Assembly: GCF_016735595.1 (NCBI RefSeq)
Contig: NZ_JAERRB010000001.1
Span: 372,001 to 436,000 of the forward strand
Reading direction: 5' to 3'
Origin: Chryseolinea lacunae
Lineage (GTDB): Bacteria; Bacteroidota; Bacteroidia; Cytophagales; Cyclobacteriaceae
DNA length: 64,000 nt
The notes beneath the pieces were generated by a model. It was not told the DNA's origin, ran no database searches, and was given only the letters and a program-made list of their open reading frames with translations. Every line of letters begins with the position of its first letter. Position 1 is the stretch's first letter. Both the position numbers and the translations under genes were made by a program. This document shows, in pieces, positions 54,514 through 62,001 of this stretch.

Positions 54514-55569
54514 TTATACTCCAAACCAAGAGTCAAGTTCAATTGAAATTCCGGCTTTTGCCTTTAGGTTGGCTTGGCCGATAGCCATGCCCACGGTAGT
54601 CAAATCCAATGTACTCAGAGAGCTATTTTTCCAGACATCAAATAGAATCTCAAATCCAGGCAACATTAAAAACTCTTGTTCGATCACTGAATTATCAAAA
54701 GTATTTGCCTGAAAAAAAGCTTTTAATTTTGCCAACACCACTCCTTCAATCCCATTCTTTGCGCAATAGCTCTCCAAATCACGGTCATTTAAGGCGTTAA
54801 TCTGGAACAGAGATTCATCTCTGTATGACTGGCGAATTAGCTCCGGATAAGAGCTAAGGTTTTCTTGCAACTTGGCCTCAATCTCCTCCTTTGATAAACC
54901 TCTTTGAAAAAGGCCTCCATAACTAGCTCTTAGAATTTCTCCAATTTCCTGAGTCATGATAGTTACCGAAGCACATGCAGAAAACTCCAAATGCTGGTAT
55001 AAAGAACTATTCGATTTTAGACAAAAGGCAAAGGGAGAAATCATTTTTGTTAACATCTCACATAGCTCATTTGGACTCTTAACTTTTTTGTTCGACGTGT
55101 ATTTAAGCACAAAAACAACCGTCAGAGTATTTACTTGATCCGTAGTTAGTTTGGCGACTGTGTTGAGGCTTTCATCAAGTACTATTTGATGAAAATTTCG
55201 TTGCTTTTGATAGCTCCGATCTATCAACATCTTTACTAAAAGATCGGCCAAATCTCTGTCCCCCGTTTTTGCATAGTTCACCTGCGCATTATAAAGGGCA
55301 AATTGCATACCCGGATCTTCCACTGTGTTGATGTTCTCAGGGGCGGCTTTCTTTAATTCCTCCAAAAAACATTCGACTAATTCCTCGGCTCTCTTGTGCG
55401 AAACCGCTGCGGCCTTTGTCGATAGTTCAAGAAAATTTGCATTGAACACGTCTTGAGCTATCTCTTTTGCCTCTTTATAGCTAAGCCCGTTGTTAACTAC
55501 GATAGTTCCACCCTGAAAATTAGTTGAACTATTTCCCCCTTCTTGGGTTTGGTTCTTATCATTGATCAT
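54514..55569 (-). CDS. Protein resembling the LPO_1073/Vpar_1526 family
   Basis: A 351-residue soluble protein. The first 30 residues hold a Gly/Asn-rich motif (GGNSSTNFQGGTIVVNNG), then a helical domain begins GLSYKEAKEIAQDVFNANF and continues with AEELVECFLEELKK. Most of the rest is alpha-helical. The N-terminal block and the helix that follows recall proteins annotated as LPO_1073/Vpar_1526 family, of unknown function; this is from memory and not certain. It overlaps the upstream small membrane gene by four bases (ATGA), so the two should be made together. AT-rich like the ATPase. Confidence 0.6.
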   Translation of the reverse strand: MINDKNQTQEGGNSSTNFQGGTIVVNNGLSYKEAKEIAQDVFNANFLELSTKAAAVSHKRAEELVECFLEELKKAAPENINTVEDPGMQFALYNAQVNYAKTGDRDLADLLVKMLIDRSYQKQRNFHQIVLDESLNTVAKLTTDQVNTLTVVFVLKYTSNKKVKSPNELCEMLTKMISPFAFCLKSNSSLYQHLEFSACASVTIMTQEIGEILRASYGGLFQRGLSKEEIEAKLQENLSSYPELIRQSYRDESLFQINALNDRDLESYCAKNGIEGVVLAKLKAFFQANTFDNSVIEQEFLMLPGFEILFDVWKNSSLSTLDLTTVGMAIGQANLKAKAGISIELDSWFGV

Positions 55570-55793
55570 TTTCCATTGATGTTAATATCACCCCCTGCTT
55601 GATAGTTCTTGGAATTTCTTCCACCTCTTTGCCTCATTCCAGACTTTGTTTTTTTGCCAGTAAAAAATTGTGCAATCAAAGTACCAACTAAACCAATTGC
55701 TGTTATTAATGGCTCCCAATCTCGGCTGTTGTAAAGCCACAAAACAGAAAATGCCAGCGCGATAAGATTCAATAGGATAAAGAAGAGCTTCAT
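55566..55793 (-). CDS. Small membrane protein with C-terminal Gly/Asn-rich motif
   Basis: A 75-residue protein. Two hydrophobic helices (about 2-20 and 27-45) are followed by a basic stretch (GKKTKSGMRQRGG) and the tail RNSKNYQAGGDININ. That tail resembles the N-terminal motif of the protein encoded directly downstream. The small protein could anchor its partner to the inner membrane through these matching segments; this is inference. It overlaps the next gene by four bases. Such short two-helix proteins are common in membrane-acting defence modules. Confidence 0.62.
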   Translation of the reverse strand: MKLFFILLNLIALAFSVLWLYNSRDWEPLITAIGLVGTLIAQFFTGKKTKSGMRQRGGRNSKNYQAGGDININGK

Positions 55794-55878
55794 GATTTTT
55801 TTTTATTAAGCGTACTGCCAAGTGACGGCTTTCCATGAAGTAAAAATAGCACTATTTCAAGCTTACTCTAAACAATAA

Positions 55879-55899
55879 AGAAAGGGCCTCACGGCCCTT
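55879..55899 (-). terminator. Possible terminator after the gene at 55925
   Basis: AAGGGCC (55882-55888) pairs with GGCCCTT (55893-55899) around TCAC, 26 bases past the stop of the minus-strand gene. The A-rich stretch before the stem gives a short T-rich tail on the minus strand. Confidence 0.5.
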
Positions 55900-55924
55900 C
55901 TCCAACAAACACCCAAGCAGTGCA

Positions 55925-56407
55925 CTACTTCGGCGCATCCGAACTCACATCCCCGTTCCTCCGCCGTCCCTGTTTCCTAAACCTGTCCTGTAATTTATCA
56001 GCCACGCTCTGAAGACCCGGAGTTCTCTTGCTGGCTGTTCTCACATAAGAATAGGTTTCCAATGCCGATGTCATGGCTTCGTTTCCGGATGCCATGTGGG
56101 TGTGGTCCACTTTTTCGCACAGGATGTCGAGTTTGAATTTGATGCGCGACAGGAATTCGAAGAGGGCGGCGTCTTTTTTAAATTCTTCGATGTTGAAACT
56201 GCTGGGCACTACCGTGGGCAAGGCGATCACGGCTTCGAGGGCATCCTTAACAAAGTCGGCGCTGCGCGACCCAAGTTTGGTGATGGCACGGCGCTCCTGA
56301 GATTCCAGCGTGATAAGAAAAGGGAGCTTTTCTTCTAACGTGGCGATGGCTGCAAACACGGCGTCTACGTCGGCTTGAGCGATGGATACTGAAAGGTTCT
56401 GGTACAT
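55925..56407 (-). CDS. Hypothetical helical protein, 160 residues
   Basis: Not assigned to a named family. It is almost all helix: IAQADVDAVFAAIATLEEKL, ITLESQERRAITKLGSRS and AALFEFLSRIKFKLDILCEK, ending in a basic Arg-rich tail. Similar small helical proteins occur in many Bacteroidota genomes. I start it at the ATG at 56407; the frame stays open to 56503 but that part is basic and low in complexity. A perfect 38-base inverted repeat lies 104 bases upstream. GC content is back to the level of the main genome. Confidence 0.65.
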   Translation of the reverse strand: MYQNLSVSIAQADVDAVFAAIATLEEKLPFLITLESQERRAITKLGSRSADFVKDALEAVIALPTVVPSSFNIEEFKKDAALFEFLSRIKFKLDILCEKVDHTHMASGNEAMTSALETYSYVRTASKRTPGLQSVADKLQDRFRKQGRRRNGDVSSDAPK

Positions 56408-56510
56408 AAAATTTTTGGTTTTAAGTTGTTTATGCCAACCCCTTTGCCAAAGTCTGTGCCGCTTTTTTTTCTTGATTTCCAGCGCGCATTCACAGTTTTC
56501 CATTTTTGGG

Positions 56511-56548
56511 CCAACGATATTTCGTTCGTGCCAACGAAATATCGTTGG
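56511..56548. repeat. Perfect 16-bp inverted repeat
   Basis: CCAACGATATTTCGTT (56511-56526) and AACGAAATATCGTTGG (56533-56548) are exact reverse complements around a six-base loop CGTGCC. Each arm is also a near-palindrome (AACGA, four bases, TCGTT). The core CGAAATATCG also occurs in the palindrome at 48618-48635. It may be a double operator for the gene at 56407 or a mobile-element type palindrome. Confidence 0.85.
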
Positions 56549-57202
56549 CTATCCTCTTCTTTAACTCACGGTATGTCCTGATTTTCGAAACCACGGAGGG
56601 AGGCTTCTCAATACTTGGCCTTCAAACCGAACCCGCGGCGCTTCGCACTAAACGGTGTGTGTTCCGAGCTTACCCGGTTGACTTCCCTGTCGAAACTGGG
56701 CCGGCTCGAACTCAGCCGAGCGAGTTCCTAACTGACTGTGTCATGTTGCGAACTGAACTGACTGAGCTCTGAACTGAACCAGTTCAGTTCGGAACTCCGC
56801 GAATTGCTAACTGATGCTAACCAGGTGTAGCGCGAAGCTGACATCTTGACTCTTAACAAATGAGCGGGTTCACTTCGGAAGCAAACCCGCTCAGAAAATA
56901 ACTGACACGGTTCAGCTCTGAGCTCACCCGGTTCAGTTCGGAGCTCAGCCGAGTCAGCTCGGAGCTCACACGGTTCAGTTCTAAGCTCACCCGATTCAGC
57001 TCGGAGCTTACCCAGTTCAGTTCAGAACTCACCTAGTTCAGTTCGGAGCTCACCGGGTTCAGTTCGGAACTCGCCCGATTCAGTTCGGAGCTCACCCAGT
57101 TCAGTTCGGAACCAACCCGGTTCGCTTATGAACCCAACTGGGTATGGACGGAACCGGTCGCGCTATCCATGCGGGTTGGATCGGTGTTGCATTGGGCTGT
57201 TG
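56549..57202. repeat. 21-bp minisatellite in a gene-free region
   Basis: Between 56911 and 57120 there are ten consecutive copies of a 21-base unit, most starting TTCAGTTCGGAGCTCACCC and differing by one to five bases, with a degenerate eleventh copy at 57121-57141. More decayed copies can be traced from about 56657 to 56824. A separate hairpin with nine-base arms (GAGCGGGTT at 56862-56870, AACCCGCTC at 56884-56892) lies between the two blocks. The period is seven codons, but frames run into stops in the decayed part and no start or homology supports coding. I read it as a non-coding tandem array. Confidence 0.85.
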
Positions 57203-57544
57203 CTAATGCTTTGATGCGATCAAGCTTTCGCGTTCGTTCATCAGTTCAATGTAGGCTTTGAGGGTGCGCTTGGCGATGGTGCGCGTGTTGTCCGTCAATC
57301 TTTTGGCGTGTTTGTCGAGAATGGTGCTGTAGCGAACAAAGGCGTCGTCGCTGCACGGGCTGATGCCGAGGTTTCGGAGAATGAGTTCGTCGAGGTGTGG
57401 TTGGAAGTTGTTGTCGTTGAAGCCTGCTGGTTCGAGCATGGCGAAGAGCTTTCGGCATTTCAATTCTTCGCGCAAGAGATAGAGGAGCGTTTCTGTTTTC
57501 TTGGTGATTTTCACCAGAGGGCGGTCGCTGGTTCTGCGTTTCAT
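57203..57544 (-). CDS. Hypothetical protein, 113 residues
   Basis: Not recognised. It is basic and helical, with VKITKKTETLLYLLREELK near the N-terminus and AKRTLKAYIELMNERESLI at the end. It has no signal or membrane segment. It borders the minisatellite on one side, and its ATG at 57544 is the first in frame. Size and composition are similar to the helical protein at 55925 on the other side of the array, but I see no clear sequence match. Confidence 0.5.
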   Translation of the reverse strand: MKRRTSDRPLVKITKKTETLLYLLREELKCRKLFAMLEPAGFNDNNFQPHLDELILRNLGISPCSDDAFVRYSTILDKHAKRLTDNTRTIAKRTLKAYIELMNERESLIASKH

Positions 57545-57660
57545 CAGTCAAAGTGTTTGGTTCTACTTAACGGGGTCGAAAGCAAGATAACAAATACTTA
57601 CCACTCGGTAATGGACTCAGGAGGAGAATTTCTTGAGTTTGCTGGTTCTTAAATACCCTC

Positions 57661-57882
57661 ATGGCTGGCAATAAGGATACTGAACTAGTAGAAAAAGTGG
57701 TCGCTAAAATCAAGAAAATCCGGGAGCAGCGGGGCATTTCTCAATCTCAATTCCTTTCAGACACAGGCATTCACATCGCTAGGATAGAATCAGAACACAG
57801 GGACATTTCCATCACTACCTTAAGCAGGATTTGCAACTATTTCGGAGTGACGATGCAGGATTTCCTGAAAGGAATTGGATAA
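57661..57882 (+). CDS. XRE-family HTH regulator
   Basis: A 73-residue DNA-binding protein that is almost entirely one Cro/CI-type helix-turn-helix: IKKIREQRGISQSQFLSDTG, then IARIESEHRDISITTLSRIC and NYFGVTMQDFLKG. It is convergent with the candidate toxin gene at 57913 (30 bases between stops). It could control the toxin-antitoxin pair or the gene at 57203, from which it is divergent across 116 bases. Confidence 0.88.
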   Translation: MAGNKDTELVEKVVAKIKKIREQRGISQSQFLSDTGIHIARIESEHRDISITTLSRICNYFGVTMQDFLKGIG

Positions 57883-57912
57883 TCAATAGACTGGTCAGCA
57901 GAAAACTAAACG

Positions 57913-58401
57913 TCAGTTTTGAGGCTGACGATTTTTTTCAATGCGTTCAATAATAGGCTCCATTGTTTTTCGCACGCCCCGGGGCACGTGTTGGCTTTTG
58001 TAGAGGCAATAGAGAAAGTCGCTGTATTCGCTGTCGGTCAGCGCGTCTTTCAGTGCGGCAGCGGCCGTGAGTTCGTACTTCTGTCGCAAGTTCGCGATGC
58101 TTCGTTTTTTCAGATTCAGAGGATTGATGTGCACGTAGGTGTCCTTTGCAAACGAAAAGCCATTTTGGCCAATCACAACCTGCTTTGGAATGTAGTAGCA
58201 ATGAATGCACCCTGCATCGTCTTTGATGCAGCGCTTTGTTTTGTAGTGATCGGGAACGTAGTCTTGCGATGTTGTGAGGGGAGCTATGATGGCATCGGTG
58301 TTTGTTTGCAGAAGCACAATCAGAAACTTGGTCTTGGGGGCGACTCCATGGCGTTCAAAATCAAAATTTTGAATCAGAAGAATGTTGGGTGGTGCAAACA
58401 C
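57913..58401 (-). CDS. Candidate toxin paired with a Panacea antitoxin
   Basis: A 162-residue basic protein. The N-terminal half (ILLIQNFDFERHGVAPKTK, FLIVLLQTN, AIIAPLTTSQDYVPDH) has the strand order and spacing of PemK/MazF-like SH3 barrels, but key residues differ, so the fold is a guess. A CIHCYYIPKQVV stretch follows, then a helical C-terminus. The GTG at 58401 lies six bases after the antitoxin stop; no ATG fits. The second-gene position after a Panacea gene is the usual place for the toxin. Confidence 0.6.
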   Translation of the reverse strand: MFAPPNILLIQNFDFERHGVAPKTKFLIVLLQTNTDAIIAPLTTSQDYVPDHYKTKRCIKDDAGCIHCYYIPKQVVIGQNGFSFAKDTYVHINPLNLKKRSIANLRQKYELTAAAALKDALTDSEYSDFLYCLYKSQHVPRGVRKTMEPIIERIEKNRQPQN

Positions 58402-58407
58402 AACGTG

Positions 58408-59001
58408 TCAGAGGTTGAGCGATTCTTGAGCGTTTTTGAAAAGTTCCAGTTTGTGAGGATCGCCGGCGATCAGTTGCGACAGGTCTATGGAATAGGGCGA
58501 TGTGTTTTCTTTGGCAAAGGCTTCGTCGAGATGCTTTTCGTTCACAATCTTCCGCCAAAGGCTTCCGTCTTCGTGCAGCAAAGCGATCAGGGCATCGCTT
58601 TGATAGTGACCATAGGCACCGAGCACGCGATCAATAAGTCCCATTTCAAAGTCAGAAAACTCAGCATCGTCAAAACTGTTTTTGGCCACGATCTGCTTTT
58701 GTTCGGCATCACCTTTCTTCACTTCGGCAAACGACGACAGCATTTCGGCTTCATCGTGCACCAGGTCTTTATATACAGAGTAGGCTACAGGTCCCATTTT
58801 CCAAACCCGATAGTCGAGCCCCGTCACGGGCGTGCCGGTTTCCTTCACCGAAGTTTCGTCTATAATATAAAGCAACTTCAACAGTTTGGTGAGGTAAACT
58901 TTCTGGTGATGTTTTTTCTTCACGCCATCAACAATGTAGATGATGAGGTTTCCAATCTTATCGAGATTTGGGAGGGAAATTTCGTTGGCGTGTTTTTTCA
59001 T
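58408..59001 (-). CDS. Panacea-domain (DUF4065/SocA-like) antitoxin
   Basis: About 197 residues. The Panacea signature is clear: KVYLTKLLKLLYIIDETSV, then GTPVTGLDYRVWKMGPVAYSVY, a helical middle, and ALIALLHEDGSLWRKIV. The domain neutralises many unrelated toxins in two-gene operons and was first known from SocA, which delivers SocB to ClpXP. The ATG at 59001 starts the domain; a codon at 59031 adds ten residues. The partner gene begins six bases after its stop. It probably also represses its own promoter. Confidence 0.85.
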   Translation of the reverse strand: MKKHANEISLPNLDKIGNLIIYIVDGVKKKHHQKVYLTKLLKLLYIIDETSVKETGTPVTGLDYRVWKMGPVAYSVYKDLVHDEAEMLSSFAEVKKGDAEQKQIVAKNSFDDAEFSDFEMGLIDRVLGAYGHYQSDALIALLHEDGSLWRKIVNEKHLDEAFAKENTSPYSIDLSQLIAGDPHKLELFKNAQESLNL

Positions 59002-59411
59002 AACGTTAAGGTGGTTGTCTCTCACAATCAAAACAACACCACAAGCTTACTATTTTTTTTCTGGCTTGTCAATTTCAACCTCCCCATCTTCCCACAACAT
59101 CACACCCCACAACACCTCATCCACCAACACCAAACCAACGCTTTCCGGTTTTTACAAAACGCTTAAGCACAACATACCAACACATACAGTCTCCAACGCA
59201 ATTCCTCCAACGCACAAAAAAAATTATTATTTTTTTTTAAGTCCGCACATCACAACAACAACTTTCCAGGCATTGACCCCCCATGTTTAGTGCCACACCT
59301 CAAAATCTTACCAAGCAACGGCCCGCACTCCACATAAAATCATTACCTTAAACCCCGAAATTCCGAATCTTCCGAAACGTTGATTCCATCAGCAAACACA
59401 CACCACTGCCC
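59002..59411. other. 410-base gene-free stretch
   Basis: No gene is supported. It holds the divergent promoter regions of the antitoxin and the AAA ATPase, C/A-rich low-complexity sequence at about 59085-59215 and an A/T tract at about 59216-59240. Confidence 0.55.
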
Positions 59412-60719
59412 ATGAACGACAGCACCATAGAAAGCCTCAAAGAAGCCCTCAAGCACTCGCCCGAAAATGTACCGTTGCGCACGTTGCTCGCCGAGACGCT
59501 TTTGTCGATGAACCGGCTCGACGAAGCGGAGGCCGAATATTCTCAATTGCTCAAAATCACGGGCGACACCAAGGCGCGTGTGGGGCTGGCCACCGTGTTT
59601 TTCAAAAAGGGGAACTACTCCGCCTGCAACGTCATTCTCGAAGAGGTGATTGAAAGCCACCAGGCCGACCTGCAAACGCTCACGCTCTATGCCAAGGCGC
59701 TGCTCAAAGAAGGTGAGCTTGAAAAGGCCATGGCCACCTACAAAAAAGTGCTGGCCGTTGACTCGCGCTATGTGGACGAAGAGCTCGACCGCGAGCTGCG
59801 CATGAAGCGCCCCACCGAAGAGCCCGAAGACATTGAAGAATATGACGGCCGCTTTCTGCAAAAGCCCTCCATCAACTTTGCCGATGTGGGTGGCATGGAG
59901 GCGGTGAAAAAAGAAATCGAACTCAAAATCATCAAGCCGCTGTTGCACCCCGACCTCTACAAGGCCTATGGCAAAAAAGTGGGTGGCGGCATTCTGCTCT
60001 ATGGCCCTCCCGGCTGTGGCAAAACCTATCTGGCCAAGGCCACCGCAGGGCAGGTGAACGCCAAGTTCATTAACGTGGGCCTCAACGACATTCTCGACAT
60101 GTGGATTGGCAACAGCGAGAAAAACCTGCACGAAATTTTTGAGCTTGCCCGCCGCAATGCGCCCTGCGTTTTGTTCATCGACGAAATTGACGCACTGGGT
60201 GCCAGCCGCACCGACATGAAACAGTCGAGCGGGCGCCACCTCATCAACCAGTTTTTGCAAGAGCTTGACGGCATCAACAATAACAACGAGGGCGTGCTCA
60301 TTCTCGGCGCCACCAACACACCGTGGAATGTTGACCCGGCGTTTCGTCGCCCGGGCCGCTTCGACCGCATCATCTTTGTGCCACCGCCCGACGAGGCGTC
60401 GCGCAATGCCATTTTGCAACTGAAACTTAAAGACAGACCCATCGATGCTATTGACTATGGCCAGCTGGCAAAGAAAATCGAAAACTATTCCGGTGCCGAC
60501 ATCGACGCCATCATCGACATCGCCATCGAGTTGAAACTGGAGTCGTCGTTTGCAGACGGTGTGCCCAAGCCCCTCGACACCAAAGACCTTTTGAACGCCA
60601 TCAAAAAACACAAGCCCAGCACACAAGAGTGGTTTATGACCGCCAAAAATTTCGCCATGTTTGCCAACGACGCCGGGCTCTATGACGACATCCTCGCCTA
60701 CCTAAAAATCAAAAAGTGA
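59412..60719 (+). CDS. TPR-AAA ATPase
   Basis: A 435-residue cytoplasmic protein. Three to four TPR-like helix pairs (about 1-130) precede a single AAA+ module (about 150-390). Walker A is GPPGCGKT near residue 198, Walker B CVLFIDEIDALGASR near 253 and the arginine-finger block GATNTPWNVDPAFRRPGRFD. The AAA core is close to Cdc48/FtsH-type modules, but there is no protease domain or second ring. The TPRs probably recruit a client. It is followed after one base by a TPR membrane protein gene, so the two likely act together. Confidence 0.9.
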   Translation: MNDSTIESLKEALKHSPENVPLRTLLAETLLSMNRLDEAEAEYSQLLKITGDTKARVGLATVFFKKGNYSACNVILEEVIESHQADLQTLTLYAKALLKEGELEKAMATYKKVLAVDSRYVDEELDRELRMKRPTEEPEDIEEYDGRFLQKPSINFADVGGMEAVKKEIELKIIKPLLHPDLYKAYGKKVGGGILLYGPPGCGKTYLAKATAGQVNAKFINVGLNDILDMWIGNSEKNLHEIFELARRNAPCVLFIDEIDALGASRTDMKQSSGRHLINQFLQELDGINNNNEGVLILGATNTPWNVDPAFRRPGRFDRIIFVPPPDEASRNAILQLKLKDRPIDAIDYGQLAKKIENYSGADIDAIIDIAIELKLESSFADGVPKPLDTKDLLNAIKKHKPSTQEWFMTAKNFAMFANDAGLYDDILAYLKIKK

Positions 60720-60720
60720 C

Positions 60721-61977
60721 ATGACAGATAGCAGCAAAATATCGAGAATCAGCATCCTGATTCAACAAAAGAAATACGCAGAGGCCGAACGCCATCTCAG
60801 AATTTATCTCACCGAAGATCCGAACAACATCATGTTGCTGTCGTTGCTGGCCGAGGCCAAACTTCTCCAGGATCAGCTAGACGAAGCCCTTGCCATTGTG
60901 AACAACGCCATCGGCATCGCCCCCGACGCCGACCACCTGTTCTACATCCGCGCACGCATCGACATCCAGCAAGACCGCTACGACGACGCCGAACAGGACA
61001 TCGCCCACGCCCTCGCCATAGACCCCAACGACGCCGACTACTACGCTTTTCACGCCAGCATTAAACTGGACCGCAAACAATATGACGACGCCCTGAACCT
61101 GGCCAACAAAGCGCTCGAACGGGATGCCGAAAATCTGTTGGGCCTCAACATCCGCAGCACCGCGCTGCTGAAGCTGAACCGCAAAGAAGATTCGTTCAAC
61201 ACCATTGAAGGCGCGCTGCGCGAAGATCCCAACAACGCCTTCACGCATGCCAACTATGGCTGGGGTTTGCTGGAGAAAGGTGACCACAAAAAAGCATTGG
61301 AGCATTTCAAAGAGTCGCTAAAGATCGATCCCAACTTCATGCTCGCGCAAGCTGGCATGGTAGAGGCACTGAAGGCGAGCAACCCCGTGTACAGATTGTT
61401 CCTGAAATATTCGTTCTGGATGGGCAACATGACGTCGAAATATCAGTGGGGTGTGATTTTCGGTTTCTATTTTGGCGTGAAGTTTTTGAAAGGCATCGCC
61501 AACAGCAACGACACGCTGCGTCCCTATCTGATGCCGATCGTGGTGGTGCTGTCGCTGCTGGCATTCAGCACGTGGATTATGAACCCGATTGGCAACCTCT
61601 TTCTGCGCCTGAACCGCTATGGCAATTTTCTGCTCGACAAAAACGAAAAGATGAGCTCAAACTTTGTGGGCATCAGCCTGCTGGTGTGCATTGCAGGACT
61701 TCTCTCCTACTTCATTTTGAAAGACGACAAACTTCTGACCATTGCCGCCTTTGGCCTCGCCATGATGCTGCCCTTCGGCTCCATGTTCGCCCCCTCTAAA
61801 TATAAACACGCGCTGCTGATCTATGCCGTGGTGATGGCAGCGGTTGGCCTTGCGGCGATAGCCCTCACATTCCAGACCGGCGAGATGTTTAATGTGATGA
61901 CGCCCGTGTTTTTGATAGGCTTTATCGGCTTTCAGTGGGCTGCAAATTATCTGATGATTAGTGCGGGGAAGAAGTAG
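60721..61977 (+). CDS. TPR protein with C-terminal membrane domain
   Basis: A 418-residue protein. Six TPR repeats (about 5-220; for example NNAFTHANYGWGLLEKGDHK) face the cytoplasm. About five transmembrane segments follow (about 230-415; YLMPIVVVLSLLAFSTWIM, FVGISLLVCIAGLLSYFIL, LTIAAFGLAMMLPFG, ALLIYAVVMAAVGLAAIAL and FLIGFIGFQWAANYLMI). The start is one base after the AAA ATPase stop. A role as a membrane platform for that ATPase is likely but not shown. Confidence 0.82.
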   Translation: MTDSSKISRISILIQQKKYAEAERHLRIYLTEDPNNIMLLSLLAEAKLLQDQLDEALAIVNNAIGIAPDADHLFYIRARIDIQQDRYDDAEQDIAHALAIDPNDADYYAFHASIKLDRKQYDDALNLANKALERDAENLLGLNIRSTALLKLNRKEDSFNTIEGALREDPNNAFTHANYGWGLLEKGDHKKALEHFKESLKIDPNFMLAQAGMVEALKASNPVYRLFLKYSFWMGNMTSKYQWGVIFGFYFGVKFLKGIANSNDTLRPYLMPIVVVLSLLAFSTWIMNPIGNLFLRLNRYGNFLLDKNEKMSSNFVGISLLVCIAGLLSYFILKDDKLLTIAAFGLAMMLPFGSMFAPSKYKHALLIYAVVMAAVGLAAIALTFQTGEMFNVMTPVFLIGFIGFQWAANYLMISAGKK

Positions 61978-62001
61978 TCTAGTCTATTCAAAGCAAACTT
62001 T

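Noticed and set aside
56506-56772. 88-codon plus-strand frame running into the 21-bp array
   Set aside because: It starts within the inverted repeat, has no homology and ends before the regular copies; the seven-codon period does not carry a frame through the array.
56911-57141. Tandem array as a CRISPR
   Set aside because: Units are contiguous with no spacers, and no cas genes are nearby.
57919-59166. Long plus-strand open frame (415 codons) opposite the Panacea pair
   Set aside because: It is antisense to two genes with clear or contextual support, and its product is composed of His, Phe and Val-rich sequence without homology.
59343-60626. Long minus-strand open frame (427 codons) opposite the AAA ATPase
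   Set aside because: It mirrors the codons of a strongly supported AAA+ gene and shows no domain of its own.
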